The notes: generated by a model not told the origin, from the letters alone. Shown: positions 51,670 to 61,603, counted from the stretch's first letter. The stretch: 64,000 bases of DNA from Firmicutes bacterium UBA3553 (GCA_002381185.1 DFOA01000036.1:11653-75652); one strand, 5' to 3'. Translations and numbers: made by a program.

Positions 51670-52713
51670 ATGTCTATAGAAAACGTACGACTTACGCAAA
51701 TGACAAAGTCATCAGGCTGAGCAGCTAAAATAGGTCCTGAGACCCTTGCTCAAGTTTTGAGCAAGCTGCCTAAATTTAAAAATGATAAATTGATAGTTGG
51801 TTTGGAAACCTCCGATGATGCATGCGTATATAAAATAAATGATGAATTGGCAATGATACAGACTGTGGATTTTTTTACTCCTGTTGTCGATGATCCGTAC
51901 ACCTTCGGACAAATTGCAGCAGCCAATTCCTTAAGCGACATTTATGCTATGGGAGGGGAACCGGCTCTGGCATTAAATATAATAGGATTTCCAAACTGCC
52001 TCAGCCCTGATGTGATGGCTGAAATATTAAAAGGCGGTGCCAGTAAAGTTATAGAAGCAGGGGCTACAATTGCAGGAGGACACTCTGTTGAGGATGATGA
52101 GCCGAAATACGGTATGTGTGTGACAGGCTTCATTAAACCGGACAAAGTTTTAAAAAATTACGGAGCAAAATCCGGAGATGTTCTGATTCTTACAAAACCG
52201 GTGGGAACAGGCATAATAAATACTGCATATAAAGCTGAATTGTGTTCCAAGGAAACAGAAAATAAAGCAATTCATGTCATGGCGTCTCTAAACAAAAACG
52301 CAAAGAGAGTCATTGAACACTATCCTGTAAGCTGCTGCACAGATATTACAGGATTCGGCCTTGCGGGACATTCTGCGGAAATGGCAGAAGCCAGTGAGGT
52401 AACTTTCATAATAGACATAAAAAAGGTTCCTGTTATAGGGAATGTGTTTGACTATGCAGAAATGGGTCTTGTGCCTGCGGGAGCCTACAGAAACAGAAAA
52501 TATTTCAGTGACAGGGTATGTGTTGATGGCGTTGAAGAGCGTTATGTGGATTTAGCATTTGATCCTCAAACATCAGGAGGACTTTTGTTGGCTGTAAATG
52601 AAAAATATACGGAGGAAATTCTGGGGAAATTAAGGGAAAGTCTAGACACCGAATTTGCTGTTGTAGGAAATGTTACGGAAAAAAAGGATAAATACATTAT
52701 AATCAAAGAGTAA
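51670..52713 (+). CDS. selD: Selenophosphate synthetase SelD, selenoprotein with Sec17
   Basis: 347 residues if the in-frame TGA at 51718-51720 is read as selenocysteine. The start MSIENVRLTQMTKSSG-U-AAKIG fits the SelD N-terminus, where position 17 is the catalytic Cys/Sec; ATG 51670 has GAGAGGTGC upstream. The rest shows LETSDDACVY, the Asp-rich metal sites, GGHSVEDDEPKYG and FDPQTSGG. It makes selenophosphate from selenide and ATP. Ignoring the UGA gives a truncated model starting at a TTG at 51757 that lacks the active site. Confidence 0.95.
51716..51753 (+). promoter_or_regulatory. Bacterial SECIS element in selD
   Basis: The UGA lies in the base of a hairpin (TGAGCA at 51718-51723 with TGCTCA). 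An upper GGTC-CTGA-GACC stem-loop places the 4-base loop about 16 bases after the UGA, the usual geometry for SelB binding. Confidence 0.8.
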
Positions 52714-52735
52714 TCCTAAACGAAAGGGAGCTATA

Positions 52736-54136
52736 ATGGAGAAAAACAAATACTACAGATTAATTCCGAAGATTGATGTCCTTATGGAGTCTGACGAAAT
52801 AAAAAGTCTTTGCAATAACATAAGCAGAGAATATGTTTTGGAATCCGTGAGAATGGTTACGGATAATTTAAGAGAATTCATTAACAATTCAAATAATGAA
52901 ACGGAAATTGAAAAGAAAATTGACAGTGTAACTGAAGATATTAAAAAAGAAGTTAAAAGCTACACATCATTTAATATGAAAAGAGTTGTAAACGGTACAG
53001 GAACCATTTTGCATACAAACCTGGGCAGGGCAGTTATTTCAAAAAATACTGCGGACAGGATTCAACAGCTGGTTACCGGCTATTCAAACCTGGAATATGA
53101 TCTGGGGGAAGGTGCAAGAGGTTCCAGATACTCACATTTCGAAAAAATAATCACCAAAATAACTGGTGCAGAGTCCGCCATGGCTGTAAACAACAATGCA
53201 GCAGCCGTCCTGCTGATACTTTCAGCTCTTTGTAAGGATAAGGAAGTTGTTGTATCAAGAGGAGAGCTTGTTGAAATAGGAGGATCTTTCAGGGTGCCTG
53301 AAGTAATGTCTCAAAGCGGATGCAAGTTGGTGGATGTGGGAACAACCAATAAAACTCATTTATATGATTATGAAAATGCAATCAATGAAGAAACTAAGGC
53401 TCTGCTGAAAGTACATACAAGCAATTACAAAATTGTCGGATTTACTGAATCAGTTACCGTAGAGGAACTTGCGGAGCTTGCCCACAAGCACGGTATTCCT
53501 GTCATTGAAGATATCGGAAGCGGTGTGCTGGTTGATTTAAGCAGATACGGTCTTGAATATGAGCCGACAGTACAGGCATCTATTAAAGCAGGAGCTGATA
53601 TTGTTTGCTTCAGCGGTGACAAGCTGCTGGGAGGACCGCAGGCAGGAATCATAGTCGGGAAAAAAGCGCTGATAGACAAAATTAAGAAACACCCGCTGAC
53701 TCGCGCGCTCAGAATAGACAAATTTACTGCCATAGCTTTAGAATGCGTGTTCCATGAATACATAGATGAAAAAAGAGCGGTAAAAAATATTCCTGTTTTG
53801 AATTTAATCAACAGAAGTATTGACGACATAAAAAATCATGCGGATACATTGCATAAAAGACTTACTGCCGAAGTTGGAGAACACTGCGAAATTACCGTAG
53901 AGGGCTGTGAATCCCAAATAGGTGGAGGTTCGCTGCCCCTTGAGAGAATAAACAGTTTCGCCTTATCCATAAGGCCGCTCAATATGACTACCGCAGCTCT
54001 TGAAAAACAATTGAGGCACATGGAAACACCTGTAGTCGGAAGAGTAGTAAATGACTTTTTCCTCATAGACTTAAGAACCATTCTTGAAGGAGAAGAAGAA
54101 ATAATATTAGAAGTTTTTAAAAACATATTCAAATGA
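52736..54136 (+). CDS. selA: L-seryl-tRNA(Sec) selenium transferase SelA
   Basis: 466-residue PLP enzyme converting Ser-tRNA-Sec to Sec-tRNA-Sec with selenophosphate. The PLP lysine is in VCFSGDKLLGGPQAG, and RVVNGTGTILHTNLGRA and the HGIPVIEDIGSG loop are conserved. It has the N-terminal helical domain that binds tRNA-Sec. ATG 52736 follows AAAGGGAGCT, 22 bases after selD; selB follows 12 bases later. Confidence 0.97.
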   Translation: MEKNKYYRLIPKIDVLMESDEIKSLCNNISREYVLESVRMVTDNLREFINNSNNETEIEKKIDSVTEDIKKEVKSYTSFNMKRVVNGTGTILHTNLGRAVISKNTADRIQQLVTGYSNLEYDLGEGARGSRYSHFEKIITKITGAESAMAVNNNAAAVLLILSALCKDKEVVVSRGELVEIGGSFRVPEVMSQSGCKLVDVGTTNKTHLYDYENAINEETKALLKVHTSNYKIVGFTESVTVEELAELAHKHGIPVIEDIGSGVLVDLSRYGLEYEPTVQASIKAGADIVCFSGDKLLGGPQAGIIVGKKALIDKIKKHPLTRALRIDKFTAIALECVFHEYIDEKRAVKNIPVLNLINRSIDDIKNHADTLHKRLTAEVGEHCEITVEGCESQIGGGSLPLERINSFALSIRPLNMTTAALEKQLRHMETPVVGRVVNDFFLIDLRTILEGEEEIILEVFKNIFK

Positions 54137-54148
54137 TGCGGAGGTAAA

Positions 54149-56053
54149 ATGAAAAACATCATAATTGGCACAGCAGGACATATCGATCATGGTAAAACCA
54201 CTTTAATTAGGGCATTGACCGGAAGGGAAACAGACAGATGGGAAGAAGAAAAAAGAAGGGGTATTACCATAGATTTAGGATTTACTTATTTTGATCTTCC
54301 TGACGGAAACAAAGCAGGAATAATTGATGTGCCCGGTCATGAAAAATTTATTAAAAATATGCTTGCCGGAGTAATAGGAATGGACCTGGTCCTTTTAGTC
54401 ATATCCGCAGATGAAGGAATGATGCCTCAAACGGTTGAGCATTTAAATATACTTAATCTTCTCGGAGTAAAAAAAGGAATTGTAGTTCTTACAAAGTATG
54501 ATTTAATAGACCCTGAGTGGCTTGAGCTTGTCAAGGAGGATATAAAGGAAGGATTGAAGGAAACATTTCTGGAGGATTCCCCCATTGTCGAGGTATCATC
54601 AAAAACAGGCTACGGCATAGATAATCTGGTTAATATAATAGTCCAGCAAACAGAAACTGAGGTGGAGGAAAGGAATGTAAACACAATTCCGAGACTGCCC
54701 ATTGACAGGGTTTTCTCCATAACAGGCTTTGGAACGGTTATAACAGGAACATTAATTTCAGGAAGTCTGAAAAAAGGTGATGAAGTAGAAATATACCCAG
54801 TTAATAAAATAAGCAAAATCAGAAATATTCAAGTTCATTCCCATGATGCAGAAAAAGCACTTGCGGGACAAAGAACTGCAATAAATTTATCCAATATTAA
54901 GAAGTCAGAAATTTACAGAGGGTGTGTAATTGCGCCTGTAAATTCAATGAAAAACACAATGATGTTGGATGTAAAATTAAATTTGTTGAAAAGCTCACGG
55001 CGAATCGTAGAAAACCGCTCAAGGCTTCATCTTTATACCGGAACTTCGGAAATTCTGTGCAGAATTGTACTCCTTGACAGGGATGAGCTTTCTCCCGGGG
55101 AAAGCTGCTATGCACAGCTCAGGCTGGAAGAAGAGGTGGCCGTAAGAAGAGGAGACAAGTTCATTGTGAGATTTTATTCTCCCATGGAAACAATAGGAGG
55201 AGGAGAAATAATTGAACCTGTGCCGCTTAAAAAGAAAAGATTTGACGACAAGCTCATTGAAGAGCTAAAGATTAAAGAAAAGGGAAGCAGCACAGACGTA
55301 ATTGAAAAAATCATAAGGGAAAATTCAAAGAATGTTCCAACGGTTGCAGAAATAGCAAAAATTACGGCCTTAGCAGAGGAAGAAATAAAAAACAGCGTTG
55401 AGATTTTGGAAGAAGAAGAAAAAGTTACTTCCTTCAGTCTGAAAAATGACAAATATATATGGCACAAAAGTTATGAGAGAGAAATGGAGGAAGGTATTGA
55501 AAAATATCTTTATAATTATCATGAAAACAACAAATATGCAAAGGGAGCCAAGAAGTCTGAAATAAAAAGCAGGTATCTTCCTAAGCTGAAACAGAATGTA
55601 TTTGATCTTGTAATAAATTCCTTTGCTGAAAAAGGGTTGATAAAACAAGAAGGAGAATATATATCCCTGCCTTATTTCCAAATCCAATATGATGATGTTT
55701 ACAAAAAATGCGAAAGCACCATAATAAAAGCTTTGGAAGAAGCTAAATTTGAATTTGTAAAGCAGGAAGATCTGATTTTAAAAACCAACAACAAGAAAGC
55801 TGAAGAAATTATCGCTTTAATGCTTGATGAGAAAAAGCTGGTTAAAATTAATGAGGTCGGTATAACTACAGATGAAATTTACAACGATGCTAAAAACTTG
55901 TTAATTGAATTTATTAAGAAAAATTCAAAAATTACTGCGGCAGAATACAGAGATTTATTAAATACCAACCGAAAAGCAGCAATCGGTCTTCTTGAGCACT
56001 TCGACATGCAAAGGGTCACCAAAAGGGTTGGAAATGACAGAATCTTGTTTTAA
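54149..56053 (+). CDS. selB: Selenocysteine-specific elongation factor SelB
   Basis: 634-residue EF-Tu-like GTPase. G1 is GTAGHIDHGKTTL, G2 is GITID, G3 is DVPGHEKFI and G4 is VLTKYD, followed by the EF-Tu domains 2-3. Four winged-helix repeats (from about residue 380) bind the SECIS RNA; the last ends MQRVTKRVGNDRILF. It delivers Sec-tRNA-Sec to UGA codons. ATG 54149 has a ATGCGGAGGTAAA site. Confidence 0.97.
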   Translation: MKNIIIGTAGHIDHGKTTLIRALTGRETDRWEEEKRRGITIDLGFTYFDLPDGNKAGIIDVPGHEKFIKNMLAGVIGMDLVLLVISADEGMMPQTVEHLNILNLLGVKKGIVVLTKYDLIDPEWLELVKEDIKEGLKETFLEDSPIVEVSSKTGYGIDNLVNIIVQQTETEVEERNVNTIPRLPIDRVFSITGFGTVITGTLISGSLKKGDEVEIYPVNKISKIRNIQVHSHDAEKALAGQRTAINLSNIKKSEIYRGCVIAPVNSMKNTMMLDVKLNLLKSSRRIVENRSRLHLYTGTSEILCRIVLLDRDELSPGESCYAQLRLEEEVAVRRGDKFIVRFYSPMETIGGGEIIEPVPLKKKRFDDKLIEELKIKEKGSSTDVIEKIIRENSKNVPTVAEIAKITALAEEEIKNSVEILEEEEKVTSFSLKNDKYIWHKSYEREMEEGIEKYLYNYHENNKYAKGAKKSEIKSRYLPKLKQNVFDLVINSFAEKGLIKQEGEYISLPYFQIQYDDVYKKCESTIIKALEEAKFEFVKQEDLILKTNNKKAEEIIALMLDEKKLVKINEVGITTDEIYNDAKNLLIEFIKKNSKITAAEYRDLLNTNRKAAIGLLEHFDMQRVTKRVGNDRILF

Positions 56054-56091
56054 ATTTCAGTACCTGACAGGTTGATGAATCAAGATTTTCC

Positions 56092-56120
56092 TTGACAATT
56101 TCTGCAGTTCAATGTAAGAT
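56092..56120 (+). promoter_or_regulatory. Promoter of the response-regulator gene
   Basis: TTGACA and TAAGAT with a 17-base spacer, about 50 bases before the ATG. Confidence 0.75.
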
Positions 56121-56169
56121 TAGTTAAAAGTTTAATTTTTGTAACAAAATAATTTAGGGAGCGTAACAA

Positions 56170-56856
56170 ATGAAGGTGTTGATAGTAGATGACGAGCTTT
56201 TATTGATTAAAGGGCTTAAGTACAGCTTGGAGCAAGATGGCTATGAAGTTGACTCAGCTCTTGAAGGCAATGAAGCATTAAGAAAAATTTCATTGAATGA
56301 ATTTGATATAGTGGTTCTTGATCTGAATCTACCTGATATGGATGGACTTGAAGTTTGTCAAAAAATAAGAGAAATATCAAATGTTCCGCTTCTCATATTG
56401 ACTGCAAGCAACGAAGACATGAATAAAATATTAAGTTTGGAATACGGTGCGGATGATTATGTTACAAAACCCTTTAACATATTGGAATTAAAAGCAAGAA
56501 TAAAAGCTATTCTCAGAAGGACAAAGGGATTAACGCAAAAACCAAACGAACAGACAATTGTGGTTGATGATTTTATTATAAATGCATTAGGAAGAAAAGT
56601 CAGCCTTCACGGACAGGAAATAAATCTTACGGCAAAGGAATTTGACTTGTTGCTTTTACTTGCAACGAACCCCGGAAAGGTGTTCTCAAGAGAAGAACTT
56701 TTGGAAATAATTTGGGGTTATGAGTATTTCGGCGATTTAAGAACCGTTGATGTCCATGTGAGAAGGCTGAGAGAAAAAATAGAAAACAAAAATAAAAATT
56801 ATGAATATATACTCACAAAATGGGGTGTGGGTTACTATTTCAGAAATATTCATTGA
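56170..56856 (+). CDS. OmpR/PhoB-family response regulator (orphan)
   Basis: 228 residues. The receiver domain has acidic VDDE, phospho-acceptor Asp51 in VVLDLNLPDMDG, LILTAS and YVTKPF (Lys). The C-terminal winged helix shows LTAKEFDLLLLLATNPGKVFSREELL and TVDVHVRRLREKIE. No histidine kinase gene is adjacent, so the partner is elsewhere or absent. ATG 56170 has AGGGAGCGTAAC upstream. No clear terminator follows directly. Confidence 0.93.
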   Translation: MKVLIVDDELLLIKGLKYSLEQDGYEVDSALEGNEALRKISLNEFDIVVLDLNLPDMDGLEVCQKIREISNVPLLILTASNEDMNKILSLEYGADDYVTKPFNILELKARIKAILRRTKGLTQKPNEQTIVVDDFIINALGRKVSLHGQEINLTAKEFDLLLLLATNPGKVFSREELLEIIWGYEYFGDLRTVDVHVRRLREKIENKNKNYEYILTKWGVGYYFRNIH

Positions 56857-56957
56857 TATGGGTTTAGATTGAACCTCAAGTAAAACTTCGAAAAACTTAT
56901 ATTAAATTATTTATTAGAATTTGAAAAAATATTTTAAATATATTTTAAAAATACATA

Positions 56958-56986
56958 TTGACAAAACTTTAGACTTATGGTATTTT
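56958..56986 (+). promoter_or_regulatory. Promoter upstream of carA leader
   Basis: TTGACA and TATTTT with a 17-base spacer, starting a short leader with a small reading frame and a terminator. Confidence 0.6.
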
Positions 56987-57018
56987 TTTATAGAAAATAT
57001 ATCAGAGGTTCTCAAATT

Positions 57019-57102
57019 ATGAAAAAATTTAAATTATGCCAGGTACAATTAAATACTGAGAAGTATATTAATATAAAAGAATATATATTATATAAAAAAT
57101 AG
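57019..57102 (+). CDS. Short leader reading frame upstream of carA
   Basis: 27 codons starting MKKFKLCQVQLN and ending YILYKK, with an AGAGG site 10 bases upstream. It lies between a promoter and a terminator, and its TAG stop is inside the terminator stem. It has no Arg codons and no run of one codon, so it is not a classical attenuation peptide. It may be spurious. Confidence 0.35.
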   Translation: MKKFKLCQVQLNTEKYINIKEYILYKK

Positions 57103-57130
57103 CTGTCGCTTATGCGGCAGCTATTTTTTT
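57097..57130 (+). terminator. Terminator/attenuator before carA
   Basis: AAATAGCTGTCGC pairs with GCGGCAGCTATTT around TTAT and is followed by TTTT. It lies 43 bases before the carA start, so carAB transcripts either read through or start later. Confidence 0.88.
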
Positions 57131-57172
57131 GTGTCATACAAAATTTTAATAAATATGACTGTGGAGGAAAAT

Positions 57173-58249
57173 ATGAAAGGCAGGCTAATACTTGAAAACG
57201 GACAGATTTTTGAAGGCTGGTGCTTCGGAAAAGCATCAGATGCTGTAGGAGAGGTTGTATTCAATACAGGAATGACGGGATACCAGGAAATATTGACGGA
57301 TCCGTCTTATTACGGGCAGATAGTTACAATGACATACCCCTTAATTGGAAATTATGGTACAAACTTGGATGATCTGCAGTCAAATTCACCAAAGGTTAAG
57401 GGGTTTATTGTGAGAGAATTGTGCAAGGTTCCGAACAATTTCAGATGTGAGGTTGATTTGGATGTTTATCTGCAAAAAAATAATATAGCCGGAATTGAGG
57501 GCATTGATACCAGGCAACTGACTAAAATAATAAGAGATTCAGGTACCATGAAAGGAATAATAACATCAAGAGATTTAAGCAGCGAAGATATAGAAAATTA
57601 CTTAAGAAGCTTTTCAAACAGTAAAGCTGTTGATATGGTAACCACGAAGGAAATAAAAACCATGGGTGAAGGAAATATAAGGGTAGGTGTTTTAGACTTT
57701 GGGATAAAATCAAACATTTTGAATTCATTAGTTGAAAGAGACTGTTCTCTTACAATTTTTCCTGCCCACACGGGAGCGGAAGAATTGATGAAATATAATC
57801 TCGATGGAATTTTTCTGTCAAACGGTCCCGGTGACCCCACAGATTTATCTGACGTCATAGATATGGTAAAATTCATGGCAGGCAAGTTGCCTATTGCGGG
57901 CATATGCCTGGGGGTTCAAATAATAGGTCTTGCTCTTGGAGCAAAGACGGAAAAAATGAAGTACGGACACAGAGGTTGCAATCACCCTGTCAAAAATTTA
58001 AAAACAGGCAAGGTAAGCATAACTTCTCAAAACCATGGCTATGTTGTTAACAAAGAATCCCTGCCGGATGATTTGGAAATAACCCATATAAATATAAATG
58101 ACGGAACAGTTGAAGGATTAATGCACAGGACACTTCCTCTTATGGGTGTTCAGTATCATCCGGAAGCGTCCCCCGGTCCCCATGACTCAAATATAATTTT
58201 TGATGATTTTGTAAAAATGTATAAGGAGAAAAATTATGGCGTTAAATAA
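57173..58249 (+). CDS. carA: Carbamoyl-phosphate synthase small (glutaminase) subunit
   Basis: 358 residues. The N-terminal domain starts KGRLILENGQIFEG and includes NTGMTGYQE. The class I glutaminase has GICLGVQIIGLALG (nucleophile Cys) and the HPEASPGPHD His/Glu pair. It supplies ammonia to CarB for carbamoyl phosphate in pyrimidine and arginine synthesis. ATG 57173 follows GTGGAGGAAAAT; an in-frame extension to 57131 lacks a site. Its end overlaps carB by 14 bases. Confidence 0.96.
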   Translation: MKGRLILENGQIFEGWCFGKASDAVGEVVFNTGMTGYQEILTDPSYYGQIVTMTYPLIGNYGTNLDDLQSNSPKVKGFIVRELCKVPNNFRCEVDLDVYLQKNNIAGIEGIDTRQLTKIIRDSGTMKGIITSRDLSSEDIENYLRSFSNSKAVDMVTTKEIKTMGEGNIRVGVLDFGIKSNILNSLVERDCSLTIFPAHTGAEELMKYNLDGIFLSNGPGDPTDLSDVIDMVKFMAGKLPIAGICLGVQIIGLALGAKTEKMKYGHRGCNHPVKNLKTGKVSITSQNHGYVVNKESLPDDLEITHININDGTVEGLMHRTLPLMGVQYHPEASPGPHDSNIIFDDFVKMYKEKNYGVK

Positions 58250-61200
58250 AGATATAAAAAAAGTATTGGTTATAGGCTCAGGCCCTATTATTATAGGACA
58301 GGCAGCCGAATTTGACTATTCAGGAACACAGTGCTGCAGGACATTGCGGGAAGAAGGAATTGAAACAGTATTGATAAATTCTAATCCTGCAACCATAATG
58401 ACAGACGCCGACATTGCAGACAAAGTATACATTGAACCCCTGACTGCAGAATACGTTGAAAAGATAATTGCTAAGGAAAGACCGGACAGCGTAATTGCCG
58501 GTATGGGAGGGCAAACTGGACTTAATCTGACCGTGGAGCTTTTCGATAAGGGAATATTGGACAAATATGGAGTGAAAGTAATAGGAACAAGCGTAGAATC
58601 AATTAAAACAGGTGAAGACAGGGAAAAGTTCAAGGATATGATGAATAAAATTAATGAGCCCATTGTTGATTCAGAAATAGTTACGGATTTGGAATCTGGA
58701 GTTAATGTTGCTTCAAGAATCGGCTACCCCATAATTATACGCCCTGCTTATACACTGGGAGGCACGGGAGGCGGAATTGCCAACAATGAAGAAGAGCTTG
58801 TTGAAGTGCTGTCCGCAGGCCTTCAACTCAGCATGAATAAGCAGGTTTTAGTCGAAAAAAGTATTAAAGGATGGAAGGAAATCGAGTATGAAGTAATGCG
58901 GGATAAAAACGGAACATGTATTACCATATGCAACATGGAGAACTTTGATCCGGTAGGAGTTCACACAGGGGACAGCATTGTAGTTGCACCTTCACAGACA
59001 CTGTCTGATGTGGAATACCAAATGCTCAGAACAGCATCAATAAAAATAATTGATGCCATTGGAATTGAAGGAGGATGCAATGTCCAGCTTGCTTTAAATC
59101 CAAAAAGCTTTGAGTATGCAGTAATCGAAATTAACCCAAGGGTCAGCCGCTCATCAGCCCTTGCGTCTAAAGCCACAGGCTATCCCATAGCAAAAGTGGC
59201 AACAAAGATAGCTCTGGGCTACAATCTTGACGAAATTATAAATCAGGTAACAGGCAAAACCTATGCAGCATTTGAGCCGACACTGGATTATGTTGTGCTG
59301 AAAATTCCAAAGTGGCCTTTCGATAAATTCTTCAGGGCTAAGAGAACGCTCGGAACAAAGATGATGGCTACAGGCGAGGTTATGGCAATAGGAAGTTCCT
59401 TTGAACAGGCGCTTTTAAAAGCTGTGCGTTCACTTGAAATCAAGCAGTACACCCTGTACAGCGAAAAAATAGCACAAAAAAGCATGGTTGATTTAAAGGC
59501 AAGAGTCCAGACTCCCGATGATGAAAGATTGTTTTGCCTTGCAGAACTTATGAGGAGAGGCTACCGCATAGGAAAAATTCAAGAACTTACAGGCGTTGAT
59601 AAATTTTTTCTGCACAAGATATTAAATATAGTTGAAGAGGAAGAGCTATTAAGAAATTCATCCATAGAACAACTTGATTGCAACTGGCTGAAGAAGCTTA
59701 AAAAAATGGGATTTTCCGATAAAGGTATAGCTGGTTTAATAAGTTCCGTTCCAGAGGAAATTTACCAAATGAGATTAAAGAACGATATTGTGGCCGCATA
59801 CAAGATGGTTGATACCTGTGGCGGAGAATTCGAAGCAGTTTCACCTTATTACTATTCAACCTATGATGAGTATGACGAGGTTAAAATATCTGATAAAAAG
59901 AAGATTTTAGTAATAGGCTCAGGTCCCATACGGATTGGCCAGGGCGTTGAATTTGACTACTGCTCTGTGCACAGTATATTTGCGCTGGCTAAATGCGGCG
60001 TTGAGACAATAATTGTAAACAACAATCCAGAAACAGTGAGCACAGATTTTGATATTGCCGATAAACTTTATTTTGAACCCTTGACTGAGGAAGATGTACT
60101 TAATATTGTAAATAAAGAGAAACCGGACGGAGTAATACTCCAATTTGGGGGTCAGACTGCAATTAAGCTTGCTAACTTCTTTAAAGAAAAAAATATTCCT
60201 ATACTTGGAACAGACCCTGAACAAATAGATATGGCAGAAGACAGGGAGAAATTTGATGCAATTCTTGAAGATTTAGGAATCAAAAGACCGAATGGAAAAG
60301 CCGTGACAAATATGAAGGACGGCAAGGAGGCTGCTAAAAAAATAGGTTATCCTGTTCTTGTAAGACCTTCATATGTTCTCGGAGGACAGGGAATGGAAAT
60401 TACATACACAGAGAATGACCTGGAAAATTATCTGCAAAGTGCGTTCAACAGTGATTCAAAAAATCCGGTATTGATTGACAAATATCTTGTTGGCCGTGAA
60501 ATAGAAGTCGATGCCATATGTGATGGAGAAGATGTGCTCATACCCGGTATTATGGAGCATTTAGAAAGGGCAGGGATACACTCTGGAGACAGTATTTCAA
60601 TATATCCGCCTAAAAACTTAAGCAGTGAAATAAAAGAGAAGCTTGCCGTAATAACAAAAAAAATAGCCAATGCATTAAAAACGGTCGGTATGGTAAATAT
60701 ACAGTTTATTGAATATGAAAATGAACTTTATATAATCGAAGTAAACCCACGTTCAAGCAGGACGGTGCCCTATATCAGCAAGGTTACGAAAATTCCGATG
60801 ATTGAAATTGCAACAAGAGTCATGCTCGGAGAAAAATTAAGAGATATGGAATATGGCACAGGCTTGTTTAAAGAAACTGATTTGGCTGCAATAAAGGTTC
60901 CGGTATTTTCTACACAGAAGCTGGATGGTGTGGAAGTCAGTCTTGGCCCTGAAATGAAATCAACAGGCGAAGTCCTGGGTGTGGGTAAAAGTTACAATGA
61001 AGCCCTATTCAAAGGCTTTACGGCTGCCGGATTCAAAATGCCTGACAAAGATAAAATAATTCTTGCTACCATAAGAGACAGAGATAAAGAAAACTTTAAG
61101 CCTGTTGCGTTAAAATTAGACAAACAGGGATATAATTTTGCGGCCACTGAGAAAACAGCCCAATATCTCAATGATAACGGAATTAGTGCGATAACTGTTA

Positions 61201-61460
61201 AAAAGGCGAGTGAAGAAAAACCTAATATTATTGATTTAATAAGAAGCGGCAGTGTAGGATTTGTAGTTGATATTCCTACAAAAGCTAATGATTCAAATAC
61301 TGACGGCTTCAGAATCAGAAGATCAGCAATAGAGGCTTCCGTAAATGTATTTACTTCTTTGGACACAGTATCTGCTCTGGCAGAAATTATGGAATTAGGC
61401 ATTACGGATAAGGATGTTGATGTTTATGACATCAGTATAAAAAATAAATGCTTGAAATAA
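58236..61460 (+). CDS. carB: Carbamoyl-phosphate synthase large subunit
   Basis: 1074 residues, full length. Two homologous ATP-grasp halves each open with a LVIGSGPIIIGQAAEFDYSG-like loop (here residues ~8 and ~555, the second with GPIRIGQGVEFDYC). The conserved PAYTLGGTGGG and PSYVLGGQGM glycine loops are present, and a C-terminal MGS-like allosteric domain starts near residue 940. No pyr or arg genes are adjacent, so the end use cannot be told. Its stop is 30 bases before tRNA-Sec. Confidence 0.97.
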   Translation: MALNKDIKKVLVIGSGPIIIGQAAEFDYSGTQCCRTLREEGIETVLINSNPATIMTDADIADKVYIEPLTAEYVEKIIAKERPDSVIAGMGGQTGLNLTVELFDKGILDKYGVKVIGTSVESIKTGEDREKFKDMMNKINEPIVDSEIVTDLESGVNVASRIGYPIIIRPAYTLGGTGGGIANNEEELVEVLSAGLQLSMNKQVLVEKSIKGWKEIEYEVMRDKNGTCITICNMENFDPVGVHTGDSIVVAPSQTLSDVEYQMLRTASIKIIDAIGIEGGCNVQLALNPKSFEYAVIEINPRVSRSSALASKATGYPIAKVATKIALGYNLDEIINQVTGKTYAAFEPTLDYVVLKIPKWPFDKFFRAKRTLGTKMMATGEVMAIGSSFEQALLKAVRSLEIKQYTLYSEKIAQKSMVDLKARVQTPDDERLFCLAELMRRGYRIGKIQELTGVDKFFLHKILNIVEEEELLRNSSIEQLDCNWLKKLKKMGFSDKGIAGLISSVPEEIYQMRLKNDIVAAYKMVDTCGGEFEAVSPYYYSTYDEYDEVKISDKKKILVIGSGPIRIGQGVEFDYCSVHSIFALAKCGVETIIVNNNPETVSTDFDIADKLYFEPLTEEDVLNIVNKEKPDGVILQFGGQTAIKLANFFKEKNIPILGTDPEQIDMAEDREKFDAILEDLGIKRPNGKAVTNMKDGKEAAKKIGYPVLVRPSYVLGGQGMEITYTENDLENYLQSAFNSDSKNPVLIDKYLVGREIEVDAICDGEDVLIPGIMEHLERAGIHSGDSISIYPPKNLSSEIKEKLAVITKKIANALKTVGMVNIQFIEYENELYIIEVNPRSSRTVPYISKVTKIPMIEIATRVMLGEKLRDMEYGTGLFKETDLAAIKVPVFSTQKLDGVEVSLGPEMKSTGEVLGVGKSYNEALFKGFTAAGFKMPDKDKIILATIRDRDKENFKPVALKLDKQGYNFAATEKTAQYLNDNGISAITVKKASEEKPNIIDLIRSGSVGFVVDIPTKANDSNTDGFRIRRSAIEASVNVFTSLDTVSALAEIMELGITDKDVDVYDISIKNKCLK

Positions 61461-61490
61461 TTTTTTTAGTATGTTATCATTAGTTCCGAT

Positions 61491-61587
61491 GGGGATAGAT
61501 AGGTGCTGGTGTGCCTCCTGGTCTTCAAAATCAGTCGCGGGGCGTTAATCCGTCCTGGGTGGGTTCAATTCCCACATATTCCCGCCA
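61491..61587 (+). tRNA. selC: tRNA-Sec (anticodon UCA)
   Basis: 97 nt including CCA. An extended acceptor stem starts GGGGATAG and ends ATATTCCC-G-CCA, with G73 discriminator. A 6-bp D stem AGGTGC/GTGCCT with 4-base loop, anticodon stem CTGGT/ATCAG with TCA at 61525-61527, a long variable arm and T arm GTGGG-TTCAATT-CCCAC follow. These are all selenocysteine tRNA traits. It lies 5.4 kb from selB, past carAB. Confidence 0.93.
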
Positions 61588-61603
61588 TTTAAGGAGAATA
61601 ACG

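Noticed and set aside
57000..57020. PyrR-binding site in the carA leader (TCAGAGG)
   Set aside because: Only a partial match to the PyrR loop and no pairing stem around it.
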